From: DASQYE01 sp035940775
GTDB lineage: Bacteria; Acidobacteriota; Blastocatellia; Pyrinomonadales; Pyrinomonadaceae
Reading direction: 5' to 3'
Assembly: GCA_035940775.1 (NCBI GenBank)
Contig: DASZEN010000056.1
Coordinates: 1 to 64,000 of the forward strand
DNA length: 64,000 bases
Positions 29,322 to 38,374 of the stretch are shown piece after piece; positions within the stretch are counted from its first letter, which is position 1, and each line of letters starts with the position of its first letter. The notes beneath the pieces were generated by a model. The model did not search any database and was not told the DNA's origin. It saw nothing but the letters and a program-made list of their open reading frames with translations. A program made the position numbers and the translations under genes.

Positions 29322-29450
29322 CTCTATGGGCCTCCCGAGCAGAAAAGCGACGAGCCCGGGGAAGAACTCAAAATGATGAAGTAAAGGCGGCAATCAATCG
29401 TCAAAGCTGAAAGCGGATTTTTTTGACCCCCTACTGAGTTTCCGGAATTT

Positions 29451-29792
29451 ATGAGCACGATTGCGCAGGGCGACCTTTATCGTTTGATCGACGAGGCCAC
29501 TTCACGCGGGGAGCGCGTCGTAGTGGCGACCGTCGTGCACACGCGCGGCTCGACTCCGCAACAACGCGGCGCGAAGATGCTCTTCATGGAGAACGGAGAG
29601 GTCGCGGGCACGGTCGGCGGCGGCTGTATCGAAGCGGAGGTGTGGGCCGAAGCGCGCGAGGCTATGCGCACGGGCGCACCCGCCCTTCACCGTTTCCAAC
29701 TGACAGCCGACGAGGCGAGCGAAGAGGGCATGGTGTGTGGCGGCGCAATGGAGATTTTCATAGACGCCTGGGAGCCAAGGGATGAAGGATGA
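29451..29792 (+). CDS. Stand-alone XdhC/CoxI N-terminal domain protein
   Basis: 113 residues covering only the XdhC_CoxI domain: ATVVHTRGSTPQQRGAKMLF, GEVAGTVGGGCIEAEVW and EGMVCGGAMEIFID with a conserved Cys-Gly-Gly. XdhC proteins bind molybdenum cofactor and help insert the sulfurated form into xanthine dehydrogenase-type enzymes. The Rossmann half found in full XdhC is missing here; a fuller XdhC lies 420 bp downstream at 30212. No molybdoenzyme gene is in the window. Confidence 0.8.
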   Translation: MSTIAQGDLYRLIDEATSRGERVVVATVVHTRGSTPQQRGAKMLFMENGEVAGTVGGGCIEAEVWAEAREAMRTGAPALHRFQLTADEASEEGMVCGGAMEIFIDAWEPRDEG

Positions 29793-29871
29793 GGGATGAA
29801 AGCATGACTGCTCAATCTCGAATGGTTTCTCTTTCATCCTCGTCGCTGCCGCACTGCTTTCGGAGGTTAAT

Positions 29872-30195
29872 ATGCCGACATCTTTTGTCGATAGCTACAA
29901 AGAGAAGCATCAGCATCCTTTGAACCGCCTGGCGCACAGCATAGGGATACCTATGATCGTCATCTCGCTGCCGCTCTTCTTCTTCAACTGGCGGTGGGCT
30001 CTCGGGCTCTTCGTCGTCGGCTGGATATTGCAGTTCGCGGGCCACGCGATTGAGGGCAATCAGCCCGCTTTCTTTCGCAATCCGGTCTACTTACTGGTGG
30101 GCCCGTGGTGGCTCGTGCGTCGCGCCGGTATCGCTTTGCGCCTGTTGAAGCCGACCGCTACTACTGCGGCGAAGCAGCAGACCGATAATCTTTGA
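29872..30195 (+). CDS. Mpo1-like (DUF962) membrane protein
   Basis: 107 residues. SYKEKHQHPLNRLAHSIGIP at the N-terminus, two or three hydrophobic helices, GHAIEGNQPAFFRNPVYLLVGPWWLV at 60-85: the family pattern of conserved histidines and asparagine. Yeast Mpo1 is an iron-dependent dioxygenase in alpha-oxidation of 2-hydroxy fatty acids; the bacterial role is inferred. GGAGG at 29861-29865 precedes the ATG. It separates the two XdhC-type genes. Confidence 0.85.
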   Translation: MPTSFVDSYKEKHQHPLNRLAHSIGIPMIVISLPLFFFNWRWALGLFVVGWILQFAGHAIEGNQPAFFRNPVYLLVGPWWLVRRAGIALRLLKPTATTAAKQQTDNL

Positions 30196-30211
30196 GACGC
30201 ACGAGCCCCGA

Positions 30212-31048
30212 ATGCGCGAGCCGTTTGACCAGCAGGCTTTATCCGAACTGATCCCCCACGCCATCACGCGGGTGTTGAAGGAAAGCTCGATAGCCGTTCT
30301 GGCCACCCTGGTCGAAGCCGCGCAGGGCGTCGGCGCAAAACTGCTGGTCGAAGAGACTGGCGCGCGCACGGGCAGCCTCACGGATGCGTCGCTCGATGAC
30401 GCGGCCGCTCACCACGCAACTCTTTTCCTGGCCTCGCGCGAGCAGGCGCGTACATTCAAAGTCGAAGAGCTTGGGGGAGTGAGCGCAGAGTGGCGCGCGG
30501 CGCGCGTTCTCTTTGAGCGCATCGCGCCGGAGCCGCGCCTTGTCATCTGCGGTGCGGGGCACGTCGGCGCTGCGCTGGCGCTGCTGGCCCGCACGCTCGG
30601 CTACAGGACTACTTTGATAGATGATCGAGCCGATTTCCTGACGCGCGAGCGTTTTCCGTATGAAGATATAGAGCTTATCCTCGCGCGAAGCTGGACGGAT
30701 GCGTTGCGCGAATCGGTAGGACGTGGGCGCGGCGTCGCCGTCGCCGTCGTCACGCGCGGCCACAATGAAGATGAAGAGTGCGTCCGCGCCGCTGCAATCG
30801 CGCGCCCCGATTATATCGGATTGATCGGAAGCAAGCGCCGTACAAACATCGTGCTTGAGCGTTTGCGCCTCGCGGGAGCGGACGAAACGCTGCTGAGAAA
30901 TATCAGAGCGCCCATCGGCCTGGACATCGGCGCGGTCTCGCCCGCTGAGGTCGCGCTCGCCATTCTGGCCGAGGTCGTGGCGGAGCGGCGTGGCGGCACG
31001 GGTGCGCCGCTCTCCGCGTGGCGAAGGAAAGCGGATATGAAAGAATAG
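30212..31048 (+). CDS. XdhC family protein with Rossmann domain
   Basis: 278 residues. The N-terminal third is a degenerate XdhC_CoxI-like region (AVLATLVEAAQGVGAKLLVE), lacking the Cys-Gly-Gly motif. The rest is the XdhC Rossmann domain: LVICGAGHVGAALALLARTLGY (dinucleotide-type fold), TTLIDDRADFLTRERFP, TRGHNEDEECVRAA and YIGLIGSKRRTN, with APIGLDIGAVSPAEVALAILAE. Likely a chaperone for a molybdenum hydroxylase acting with the small XdhC-type protein at 29451. Starts 17 bp after the Mpo1-like gene. Confidence 0.85.
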   Translation: MREPFDQQALSELIPHAITRVLKESSIAVLATLVEAAQGVGAKLLVEETGARTGSLTDASLDDAAAHHATLFLASREQARTFKVEELGGVSAEWRAARVLFERIAPEPRLVICGAGHVGAALALLARTLGYRTTLIDDRADFLTRERFPYEDIELILARSWTDALRESVGRGRGVAVAVVTRGHNEDEECVRAAAIARPDYIGLIGSKRRTNIVLERLRLAGADETLLRNIRAPIGLDIGAVSPAEVALAILAEVVAERRGGTGAPLSAWRRKADMKE

Positions 31049-31204
31049 ATTGTGAGCTGGCGGTCGAACGCTTTAACACGCATACAGACCTGTCGGCCCG
31101 CGGCATTCGGCTTTCAAATCCCCTCGTCTATGCTTTCGTCATCTTCGCGCGACATCTTATTTTTATCATGCGGTTTTTTATTCGGATCGATTTGAGCATT
31201 ATTA

Positions 31205-32515
31205 ATGGCCTTAGAAATTGAGAAGGTGGAGCAGCAGAAGCAGCAGAGGCAGCCGCCGCCGCGCGAGACCAATCCTGTCGGGGGAATGTTCCGCGCGCTC
31301 TCGCACAGAAACTTCAGGCTGTTCTGGACGGGCGCTTTCCTCTCCAACGTCGGGACGTGGATGCAGGCGGTGGCCCAGGGGTGGCTCGTACTGCAACTGA
31401 CCAACTCGCCCTTCTGGCTCGGCGTCGATGGTTTTATGGCGACCGCGCCCGGTTTGCTGTTGACGCTGGCGGGCGGCGTCTTCGCAGACCTCGTAGACCG
31501 CAGGCGTATTCTGCTCTACACGCAGATCGGCGCAGGGGTGTCCGCCTTCACGCTGGCGACCTTGATCGAGACGGGCGTGGTGCGCGACGCGTCGCACGTG
31601 TGGGTCATACTGGCACTGACATTCTGGACGGGCTGCTGCATGGCGCTGGCGGGGCCTTCGTACCAGGCGATCACGATTGATCTGGTCGGGCGCGAAGACC
31701 TGACGAATGCGATTGCGCTCAACTCCGCGCAGTTTCAGCTCTCGCGCGTGGTCGGGCCCGTGTTCGCCGGATTCGGCTTGAGTCTGTTCGGGCTGGCCGG
31801 ATGCTTCTACGCCAACGGCCTGTCGTACATCGCGGTCGTCGCGGCCCTAATGATGGTGCGCTTCGACGGCGTGACGGGGCACGCGCCCTCGCACCGGCTC
31901 GGAGACAGGAGCGCCTTCTGGCACGATCTGACCGAGGGCTTGGGCTACGTGCGACGCCGCCCGCGCGTCTTTCTGCTGCTCATGATCTCGGCCATGACGA
32001 GCCTCTTCGGCGCGCCCTATCTGTCGCTTGTGCCGCTCTTTGCGCGCGACATCCTGCACCTCAAAGAATCGGGTCTCGCGCTGATGATGGGATTGGCCGG
32101 TGCGGGCGCATTCGCGGGCGCGCTGTTCGTCACCTTTCTCGGCGACTTTCGTTACAAGGGATGGTTTGTGCTCGGCGGCGCGTGGGCGTTCGGGTTATGC
32201 CTGATCGGCTTCTCTTTTTCAATCCGCCTCAGCGCCTCGCTCGCTTACCTGTTCGCGATGGGGTTTGCCATCGTGTGCTCGATAGCCGTCACAAATACGC
32301 TTTTGCAGAAGCTTGTGACGGACGAGATGCGCGGGCGCGTCATGAGCATGTTTATTCTCTCTTTCATAGGCGCTATGCCCATCGGCAATCTGTTGGCGGG
32401 CGCGGCGGCACAGCGTTTCGGAGCGCCGCGCACGCTCGCCACGGGCGGCCTTATCATCATGTTGTTCTCGACCATCCTGACGATTCGCAACAAGCGCCTC
32501 CGCGCGCTCTCTTAA
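31205..32515 (+). CDS. MFS transporter, EntS/DUF894-like exporter
   Basis: 436 residues, about twelve transmembrane helices. MFRALSHRNFRLFWTGAFLSN, VGTWMQAVAQGWLVLQLT, GVFADLVDRRRILL and ALNSAQFQLSRVVGP are typical of the EntS-type MFS_3 group. It probably exports small molecules by proton antiport; the substrate cannot be read from sequence. The N-terminal 25 residues are Gln/Pro-rich and cytoplasmic. ATG 31205 lacks an obvious ribosome-binding site. Confidence 0.88.
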   Translation: MALEIEKVEQQKQQRQPPPRETNPVGGMFRALSHRNFRLFWTGAFLSNVGTWMQAVAQGWLVLQLTNSPFWLGVDGFMATAPGLLLTLAGGVFADLVDRRRILLYTQIGAGVSAFTLATLIETGVVRDASHVWVILALTFWTGCCMALAGPSYQAITIDLVGREDLTNAIALNSAQFQLSRVVGPVFAGFGLSLFGLAGCFYANGLSYIAVVAALMMVRFDGVTGHAPSHRLGDRSAFWHDLTEGLGYVRRRPRVFLLLMISAMTSLFGAPYLSLVPLFARDILHLKESGLALMMGLAGAGAFAGALFVTFLGDFRYKGWFVLGGAWAFGLCLIGFSFSIRLSASLAYLFAMGFAIVCSIAVTNTLLQKLVTDEMRGRVMSMFILSFIGAMPIGNLLAGAAAQRFGAPRTLATGGLIIMLFSTILTIRNKRLRALS

Positions 32516-32681
32516 ATCTAACGGGGCGGCGGGAGCTGAGCGAAAGCTTTGAGAGGGGCGGCGAGCCTCGGGCCGGGAGAGTTTTTCCGCAAGAAAGCGG
32601 AGCCGGAGCGTTCTACAAGGCGAACGAGCGCGCGCCCGCATGCGCGCAATCTCTGTGCAGCCGAGGAGAGACCGAAACCAG

Positions 32682-34925
32682 ATGCGAACCATAAGAGCTT
32701 CCGCCCACCTGATCTTTTTCCTGTTAATTATGGTCATGGCCCAAAGCGCGCACGCGCAGGGCGTGATCGTGCCCGGCCCCTGCGAACGTTGCCCGAGGCC
32801 GCCCCGCCCCATCACCCTGCCGCCCGCGCTGCCCGTCAAGTCGATCAAAATAGAGACGAAGATCAACGCACAGGTCGCGACCACGCATGTAGAGCAGGTC
32901 TTCCGCAATGATTCGGACGCCACCCTCGAAGGCACGTTTTTCTTCCCGATACCGGAAGCCGCCTCCATCGCCGAGTTCGCCATCTGGGACGGCGACCGCC
33001 GCCTGGTCGGAGAGGTTCGCTCGCGCGAAGAGGCGCGCCGTATCTATGACGAGATCGTTAGGCGCAAGCGCGATCCGGGTCTTCTGGAATACGCGGGCAA
33101 AGACCTCTTCCAGGCGAGCATCTTTCCCATCCCGCCGCATTCGGATAAGAAACTGGAACTGACCTACACCCAGGTCTTGCGCGCCGAAGCGGGAACGGTC
33201 TCGTATCGCTACCCGCTCGGCACGGGTCACAATACGCAGCAGATCGGAGCGGTCTCTGGCCGGGTCGAGCTTGATAGCCGCGAGCCCTTACGCAATATCT
33301 ATTCGCCGAGCCACGCCATCGAGGTCGCGCGCCGTGGCGAAGGTCGCGCCCTTGTCTCGTTTGAAACGACGGGCGCGCAGACGCCGCAGGACTTTCAACT
33401 CTTCTACGGGCTTTCAAAGGACGACTTCGGCGTTTCGCTTCTGACCTACCGCGAGCCCGGCAAGGACGGCTATTTTCTATTGCTGGTCTCGCCAAAGAAT
33501 GAGCTGACGGACGAGGAGTACGCGGCCAAGGACGTGCTCTTCGTGCTCGACACGTCGGGCTCTATGGCCGACCAGGGCAAGATGGAGAAGGCGCGCGCCG
33601 CCCTCCTCTTCGGCATTAAAAGCCTGCGCTCGGAAGACCGCTTCAACGTCGTCTCGTTCGCGGGCGAAGAGCGACTGATGGAGCGCGGGCTGATCGCGGC
33701 CGACGAGGCGGGGCGCTCGCGCGGCGTCGAGTACGTTAATGCGCTGCGTCCGACGGGCGGCACGAATATCAACGACTCGCTGTTGGCCGCTATCCGCCAG
33801 TTCAGCCAAAGCGAGCGCCCGCGCATCATAGTCTTTATGACGGACGGATTGCCGACCGTCAGCGAAACCAACCCGCAGCGTATTATCGAGAACGTCGCGC
33901 GCGCGCGCGTGCCCGGCGTCCGTCTTTTCACCTTCGGCGTCGGCTATGATGTCAATACGGCGCTGCTCGATAAGCTGGCGGCCGACAACGGCGGCGTTGC
34001 TGAATACATAGAGCCGCGCGAAGATATAGAGATAAAGGTCTCCAGCTTCTTCGCCAAGATAAATTATCCTGTGCTCACAGACCTCAAGCTTGAGATGGGC
34101 GGCGTCGAGACCGATCTGGTCTATCCACGCAATCTGCCCGACCTCTTCAAGGGCACGCAGATAGCTTTGATAGGTCGCTATCGCAACGCGGTCGATCTGG
34201 GCCATGTGCGACTCTCCCTGACGGGACGGACGGGCACGCGCTCGCAGACCTTCTATTACGATGACCAGCGATTCCCGTTGAAGGCCGAGAAGAACGATTT
34301 CCTGCCGCGTCTCTGGGCGACACGCCGCGTCGGCTGGCTCATGGAACAGATACGCACCAACGGCGAGCAGCGAGAGCTGCGCGATGAGGTCGTCGATCTG
34401 GGCACACGCTACGGCATCGTCACCCCTTATACGTCTTACCTGGCGCTTGAGTCGGACGACGCCACGCAGGTAACGGCCGGTAATCGTCCCGCCAGCGGGG
34501 GGGCTGGAAATAATAACTTCCGAGTTAATGGGGCCGATGCGGGCGCTGCTCCGAGCGGAACCTCGACCATGACGGCGCGCGCGCCCATTCCTAAAGCGGC
34601 GGCGCGGGCCACGACCGGCGCGGTCGCCGTGCAGCAGAGCAAGCGAGACCGCGCCCAGCAGGAGACCGTGCGCGTCGAATCCGAGTCGTCGGCCGGAATG
34701 CGCAACGTCGCCGGAAAGACCTTCTACCTGCGAGAGGGCGTCTGGGTGGACTCGGAATTTAAGGCCGAGTCGCGCCTGCCGGAAACGTCGCTCGTCTTCG
34801 GCAGCGACGAATACTTCGCACTGCTGAAGCGGGAACCCCGCCTCGCCGACTTCTTCTCACTCGGCGAGCGCGTCGTAGTCGTTTACCAGGGACGCGTTTA
34901 TCGCGTCACCGCGATGACGAAATAG
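32682..34925 (+). CDS. Secreted VIT and VWA domain protein
   Basis: 747 residues from ATG 32682, chosen for GAGGAGAG at 32664-32670 and because it gives a clean signal peptide (HLIFFLLIMVMAQSAHAQG). VIT domain about 45-170 (VEQVFRNDSDATLEGTFFFP, EARRIYDEIVRRKRDPGLLE). VWA domain about 275-450 with MIDAS residues D-T-S-G-S (VLFVLDTSGSMADQG), T in RPTGGTNIND and D in VFMTDGLPT. It resembles inter-alpha-trypsin heavy chain and bacterial sortase-target-like proteins, which act in surface adhesion or matrix contact; role here unknown. A Thr/Ala-rich stretch precedes a small C-terminal domain (KTFYLREGVWVDSEF). Confidence 0.88.
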   Translation: MRTIRASAHLIFFLLIMVMAQSAHAQGVIVPGPCERCPRPPRPITLPPALPVKSIKIETKINAQVATTHVEQVFRNDSDATLEGTFFFPIPEAASIAEFAIWDGDRRLVGEVRSREEARRIYDEIVRRKRDPGLLEYAGKDLFQASIFPIPPHSDKKLELTYTQVLRAEAGTVSYRYPLGTGHNTQQIGAVSGRVELDSREPLRNIYSPSHAIEVARRGEGRALVSFETTGAQTPQDFQLFYGLSKDDFGVSLLTYREPGKDGYFLLLVSPKNELTDEEYAAKDVLFVLDTSGSMADQGKMEKARAALLFGIKSLRSEDRFNVVSFAGEERLMERGLIAADEAGRSRGVEYVNALRPTGGTNINDSLLAAIRQFSQSERPRIIVFMTDGLPTVSETNPQRIIENVARARVPGVRLFTFGVGYDVNTALLDKLAADNGGVAEYIEPREDIEIKVSSFFAKINYPVLTDLKLEMGGVETDLVYPRNLPDLFKGTQIALIGRYRNAVDLGHVRLSLTGRTGTRSQTFYYDDQRFPLKAEKNDFLPRLWATRRVGWLMEQIRTNGEQRELRDEVVDLGTRYGIVTPYTSYLALESDDATQVTAGNRPASGGAGNNNFRVNGADAGAAPSGTSTMTARAPIPKAAARATTGAVAVQQSKRDRAQQETVRVESESSAGMRNVAGKTFYLREGVWVDSEFKAESRLPETSLVFGSDEYFALLKREPRLADFFSLGERVVVVYQGRVYRVTAMTK

Positions 34926-34972
34926 ACGGCGCACTTCGGACGGGCGCTAAGTCTCGTTTCGGCGTTCAGGAA

Positions 34973-35011
34973 AAGAGCCGCGCGCTTCATCGCTTGAGGC
35001 GCGCGGCTCTT
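34973..35011 (+). terminator. Hairpin terminator after VIT/VWA gene
   Basis: AAGAGCCGCGCGC (34973-34985) pairs perfectly with GCGCGCGGCTCTT (34999-35011), 13 bp and a 13-nt loop. The following CGTCTTGTATT is only moderately T-rich. Confidence 0.65.
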
Positions 35012-35143
35012 CGTCTTGTATTATGGGTGCGAGTTCGTGTACAACTCTTGGCGTAAATATTCTTTATGCATGCAACGGCAATAACATGAAAGCGGCGACG
35101 GGCGTCTCCTTCGGCGCGCTTTCTCTATGGAGAGCTTTATAAG

Positions 35144-36136
35144 ATGAGATCGAAGTATGAGAAGAGGCGATGGCTGATAATCGCGGCCGCGCTTCTTTTT
35201 ATGGCGACTGTGGCGAGCGCCTTTACGGCGCAGGACGCCGGTTGGACGCTTACCAAGCGCGGCGAGGCCGGTTGGGATTTGAACGCGGTCTTTTTCGCAG
35301 ACCAGAAGCGCGGCTGGATCGCGGGCGATAACGGTTTCGTGAGCCGCACGGATGACGGAGGCCGTACCTGGTCGCAGCAGCCCATAGGAACCAACGAAGC
35401 GATCAATGACATCTACTTTCGCGGCAAGGACGAGGGCTACATACTGGTCGGCGACCGCATCTTCAACACGCGCAACGGCGGCGAGCAATGGCGCGAGATA
35501 CGGCGTTTCTCGGCCGATGAGTTCGGCGGCGCTGAGCTGGAACTCTACAGCATACGGTTTTCGGGAAAGAAGAAGGGATGGATCGTCGGCTCCGTCAGTC
35601 GCCGCGATGTAGTGGTCGATAGCCTGCTGATATATACGAACGACGGCGGGGCGTCGTGGCTGCGCCAGCGCGTGCCTTCAAAAGACGAGTTGATTCATGT
35701 GGACTTTACGAGCGACAAGCGCGGGTGGGCCGTCGGCGCTTCGGGAACGATTCTGCATACAGAGGACGGAGGCCAGACCTGGACGCTGCAAAGCTCAGGC
35801 ACGAACGCGACGCTCTACCACGTGGACTTTCGCGATGAGCGCGTCGGCTGGGCCGTCGGCGAGCGCGGCACTATCCTGCGCACGACGGACGGCGGCCAGA
35901 GCTGGTTTAACATCAACGTGCCGGTGCGCTCGACTCTCCTGAGCGTCCAGTTCGCCAACGAAGACAACGGCTGGATAGTCGGGCGCGGCGGCACAATCCT
36001 GCGCTCCGAAGACAGCGGCCGCACGTGGGTTCGCCAGGAGAGCCGCACGAACCAGAATCTATACGCGCTCTTCGTAGACAAGAAGAACGGCTGGGCCGTC
36101 GGCGGCGACGGAACAGTATTGCAGTACGAGCGCTGA
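35144..36136 (+). CDS. Ycf48/HCF136-like secreted beta-propeller
   Basis: 330 residues. Signal peptide LIIAAALLFMATVASAFTAQ, then six or seven repeats of about 42 residues with G-W-x-V/A-G and T-x-D-G-G-x-T-W motifs (GWIAGDNGFVSRTDDGGRTW, GWAVGASGTILHTEDGGQTW, GWAVGERGTILRTTDGGQSW). In phototrophs Ycf48 assists photosystem II assembly, but homologues are widespread in non-phototrophic bacteria with unknown roles. No photosynthesis genes are nearby. The ATG 35144 follows GGAGAGCTTTATAAG. Confidence 0.88.
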   Translation: MRSKYEKRRWLIIAAALLFMATVASAFTAQDAGWTLTKRGEAGWDLNAVFFADQKRGWIAGDNGFVSRTDDGGRTWSQQPIGTNEAINDIYFRGKDEGYILVGDRIFNTRNGGEQWREIRRFSADEFGGAELELYSIRFSGKKKGWIVGSVSRRDVVVDSLLIYTNDGGASWLRQRVPSKDELIHVDFTSDKRGWAVGASGTILHTEDGGQTWTLQSSGTNATLYHVDFRDERVGWAVGERGTILRTTDGGQSWFNINVPVRSTLLSVQFANEDNGWIVGRGGTILRSEDSGRTWVRQESRTNQNLYALFVDKKNGWAVGGDGTVLQYER

Positions 36137-36482
36137 TACCTCTACGTTTGAGGGCGCGGCCAGGGTTATCCCGTGACGGCGCAAATTCCCTTTGGGCCGC
36201 GCGGGAATCCGGGCAAACCCAATCGCCTCAGGACAATGATGAGAGGTTTGCGACGAGGAAAGACGACGGGGAAGGACACAAGTTAGTGCGTGAGCAACTT
36301 CAAGCCACGGGCGAGGCATCTGATGATTTGAGGTTACACTTAAGAGCCGTATGGGGAAAGCGGTTCAGTAACTTTCGATTCCTCCTGTAATTCAACCGCC
36401 CGGCGTGAGCGTTCACGCCGGGCGGCTTTTTTTATTTGACGATTGAGGACGGGTCTACGCGCGCGCTCTCTCTCTCTGGCTA
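36137..36482. other. Convergent intergenic region with unexplained sequence
   Basis: 346 bp between the rightward Ycf48-like gene and the leftward M16 gene. The first ~260 bp have no convincing ORF and lead to a perfect terminator (36396-36425), 260 bp after the last stop codon. AGAGCCGTATGGGGAAAGCGGTTC at about 36342 loosely recalls a group II intron fragment, but nothing else supports that. It may encode a small RNA or be a long 3' UTR. Confidence 0.4.
36396..36432 (+). terminator. Intrinsic terminator
   Basis: CCGCCCGGCGTGA (36396-36408) pairs perfectly with TCACGCCGGGCGG (36413-36425), 4-nt loop, followed by CTTTTTTT. It reads best on the plus strand. Confidence 0.88.
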
Positions 36483-38354
36483 TTATTGCCGGGCGCGCGT
36501 GCCGGTGAAGGGAAGCGGCGGCAGGTTCGGGACCTGGAGCGTGATCGTGCCCTTTATACGGTCGCCGCTCTCCGTATTGCCGGTCACTGTTCCGTCCAGC
36601 GTCTGCCCCTGCGCGCCGAACTTCAGCTTGGCGTCGAAACTATTACCGCGCGTAGTCACGTCGCTCAGAGCACCGTCGCCCATCTGCGTTTGCACCTTCC
36701 CCTTCAGACTGCCAGCCTCCTGCGTGACCGTGAGCGTGGCGGGAATCGTCTGCCCGCCCGGAGCTTGTATCTCCAATGTCCAGACGCCCGGCAGAGCCGT
36801 AGCGTCACCGCTATTAGCGTCTGCGTTGGTGGTCGTCGTCGTCGTAGTCGTAGTGGTCGAAGCGGTTGTCGGGCCACTCTCTCTGCGCTGGCCTGAAGCT
36901 TCGTAGATTTCGACCGTCGGGGCATAGGGCTTGATCTGTTCCATGATCGCGGCGGCGTCGCCGACGATCACGATGGCAGCCTTGTCGGGTGTGATGTAGG
37001 TTTGCGCGACGCGCTGAATATCGCGCGCCGTGACGGCGTTCACGCGCTCGTTGTAGGTTCGCAGATAATCGGCTGGCAGCCCGAACATCTTGATCTGTAC
37101 GAGCTGGTCTGCGAGACCGCTCTGCGTCTCCATCCTGATCGGAAAGACCCCGGTCAAATATGACTTCGCGTCGTTCAGCTCTTTATCCGAGACGGGCGCC
37201 GTGCGAATCCGCTCAAGCTCGTAGAAAAACTCTTTCAGCGCCGCGCCCGTGACGGGCGTGCGGACTTCGGCCGTGGAGCTGAAGAGCCCGGCCGAGCGCC
37301 GCGCGTCCAGACTGGAATAGGCTCCATAGGTATAACCCTTCGCCTCGCGCAGGTTCATGAAGAGGCGCGCGGAAGCGGTCGCGCCCAGCACCGTATGCAT
37401 GACGACCATCGGGAAATAGTCGTTGCTGATACGCGTGATACCGGCGTTGGCGATGATGATGTTGGACTGCGCAGAGCCCGGACGATCAACCAGGTAGATG
37501 GCGCGCGTGGAGCGCGCGGGCGGGGCCGGAAACTGCTGGGTGGCGGCCGTGCCCTTGGCCCACTTGCCGAAAAGCTCTTCGATGCGTCTCATTACCTCAT
37601 CACGCCGGACATCGCCGACGACGACCAGCACGGCGTTGTTCGGAATAAACATCGCCCTGTGAAATGCGGCCAGCTTCTCGCGCGTCATCGCGTCGAGGGC
37701 TTCGGGAGTGGTTGAGACTCTGCTGTAGGGATGCTGGCCGAAGAGCGTGCGCGCGAGCCTTTCACTGGCGAGAAAGGATGCCTGCGCGCGTTGTTGTATG
37801 AGTCCCTGTTTCCTGTTCTGCCTGATAAGCTCGAACTCTTTGGCTGGAAATACAGGGTGCAGGGCGATGTCGGCCATCAGTTCCATAATCTGATCGCCAT
37901 AGATGGAGAGCGCCGAGGCGGACAGAGCCGTGTAATCCGAGTTTGCTCCGGCGCTCAACTCAGCGCCGATGCGCGCGACCTCGTCGGCGATCTGTTTGCT
38001 CGAACGCGTCTCCGTTCCCTCGTTCAGCATATCGGCCATGATGCCCGTCAACCCTTGCAGCTCGGCCGGGTCGTCCGCATTGCCCGTGCGAAACGCCAGA
38101 CGATAGCTGACGAGCGGCAGGCGGTGATCCTCAACGATGACCAGTTGCAGCCCGTTGGCGAGCGTCGTCTCCTGGGGCGTCGGAATATTGAGCGGCCTGG
38201 GCGCAAGCGGCGCGGGCGGTTGGCGGCGAAACTCTTCGGTTTGATTCATGGTCTGTGATTGCTGCTGCTGTGGCGACTGGGCGGAAACGGACAGGGCGAA
38301 GGCGCTCGACAAAAGAAGCGCAAGGCACGATGACAGTTTATTGATGCGAAGCAT
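36483..38354 (-). CDS. M16 peptidase-like protein, catalytically inactive partner, with extra C-terminal domain
   Basis: 623 residues with signal peptide (LSSCLALLLSSAFALSVSAQ). Two M16 half-domains about 55-480, but the zinc motif HxxEH is replaced by LTGIMADML near residue 115, so it should be inactive. M16 pairs of one active and one inactive subunit commonly form a heterodimer; the active one is encoded 20 bp upstream. After ~500 there is a poly-Thr linker (ten Thr) and a ~110-residue beta-rich domain (IQAPGGQTIPATLTVTQEAG ... LKFGAQGQTLDGTVTGN) not typical of M16. Likely periplasmic. Confidence 0.88.
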   Translation of the reverse strand: MLRINKLSSCLALLLSSAFALSVSAQSPQQQQSQTMNQTEEFRRQPPAPLAPRPLNIPTPQETTLANGLQLVIVEDHRLPLVSYRLAFRTGNADDPAELQGLTGIMADMLNEGTETRSSKQIADEVARIGAELSAGANSDYTALSASALSIYGDQIMELMADIALHPVFPAKEFELIRQNRKQGLIQQRAQASFLASERLARTLFGQHPYSRVSTTPEALDAMTREKLAAFHRAMFIPNNAVLVVVGDVRRDEVMRRIEELFGKWAKGTAATQQFPAPPARSTRAIYLVDRPGSAQSNIIIANAGITRISNDYFPMVVMHTVLGATASARLFMNLREAKGYTYGAYSSLDARRSAGLFSSTAEVRTPVTGAALKEFFYELERIRTAPVSDKELNDAKSYLTGVFPIRMETQSGLADQLVQIKMFGLPADYLRTYNERVNAVTARDIQRVAQTYITPDKAAIVIVGDAAAIMEQIKPYAPTVEIYEASGQRRESGPTTASTTTTTTTTTTNADANSGDATALPGVWTLEIQAPGGQTIPATLTVTQEAGSLKGKVQTQMGDGALSDVTTRGNSFDAKLKFGAQGQTLDGTVTGNTESGDRIKGTITLQVPNLPPLPFTGTRARQ

Positions 38355-38374
38355 TTAATCTCTCCTTGCTCGGA

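Noticed and set aside
35144..36136. Photosynthesis-related gene
   Set aside because: Ycf48-like propellers are widespread outside phototrophs and no photosystem, chlorophyll or reaction-centre gene occurs in the window.
36340..36395. Group II intron remnant
   Set aside because: Only a short resemblance; no reverse transcriptase, no domain V hairpin and no intron boundaries seen.
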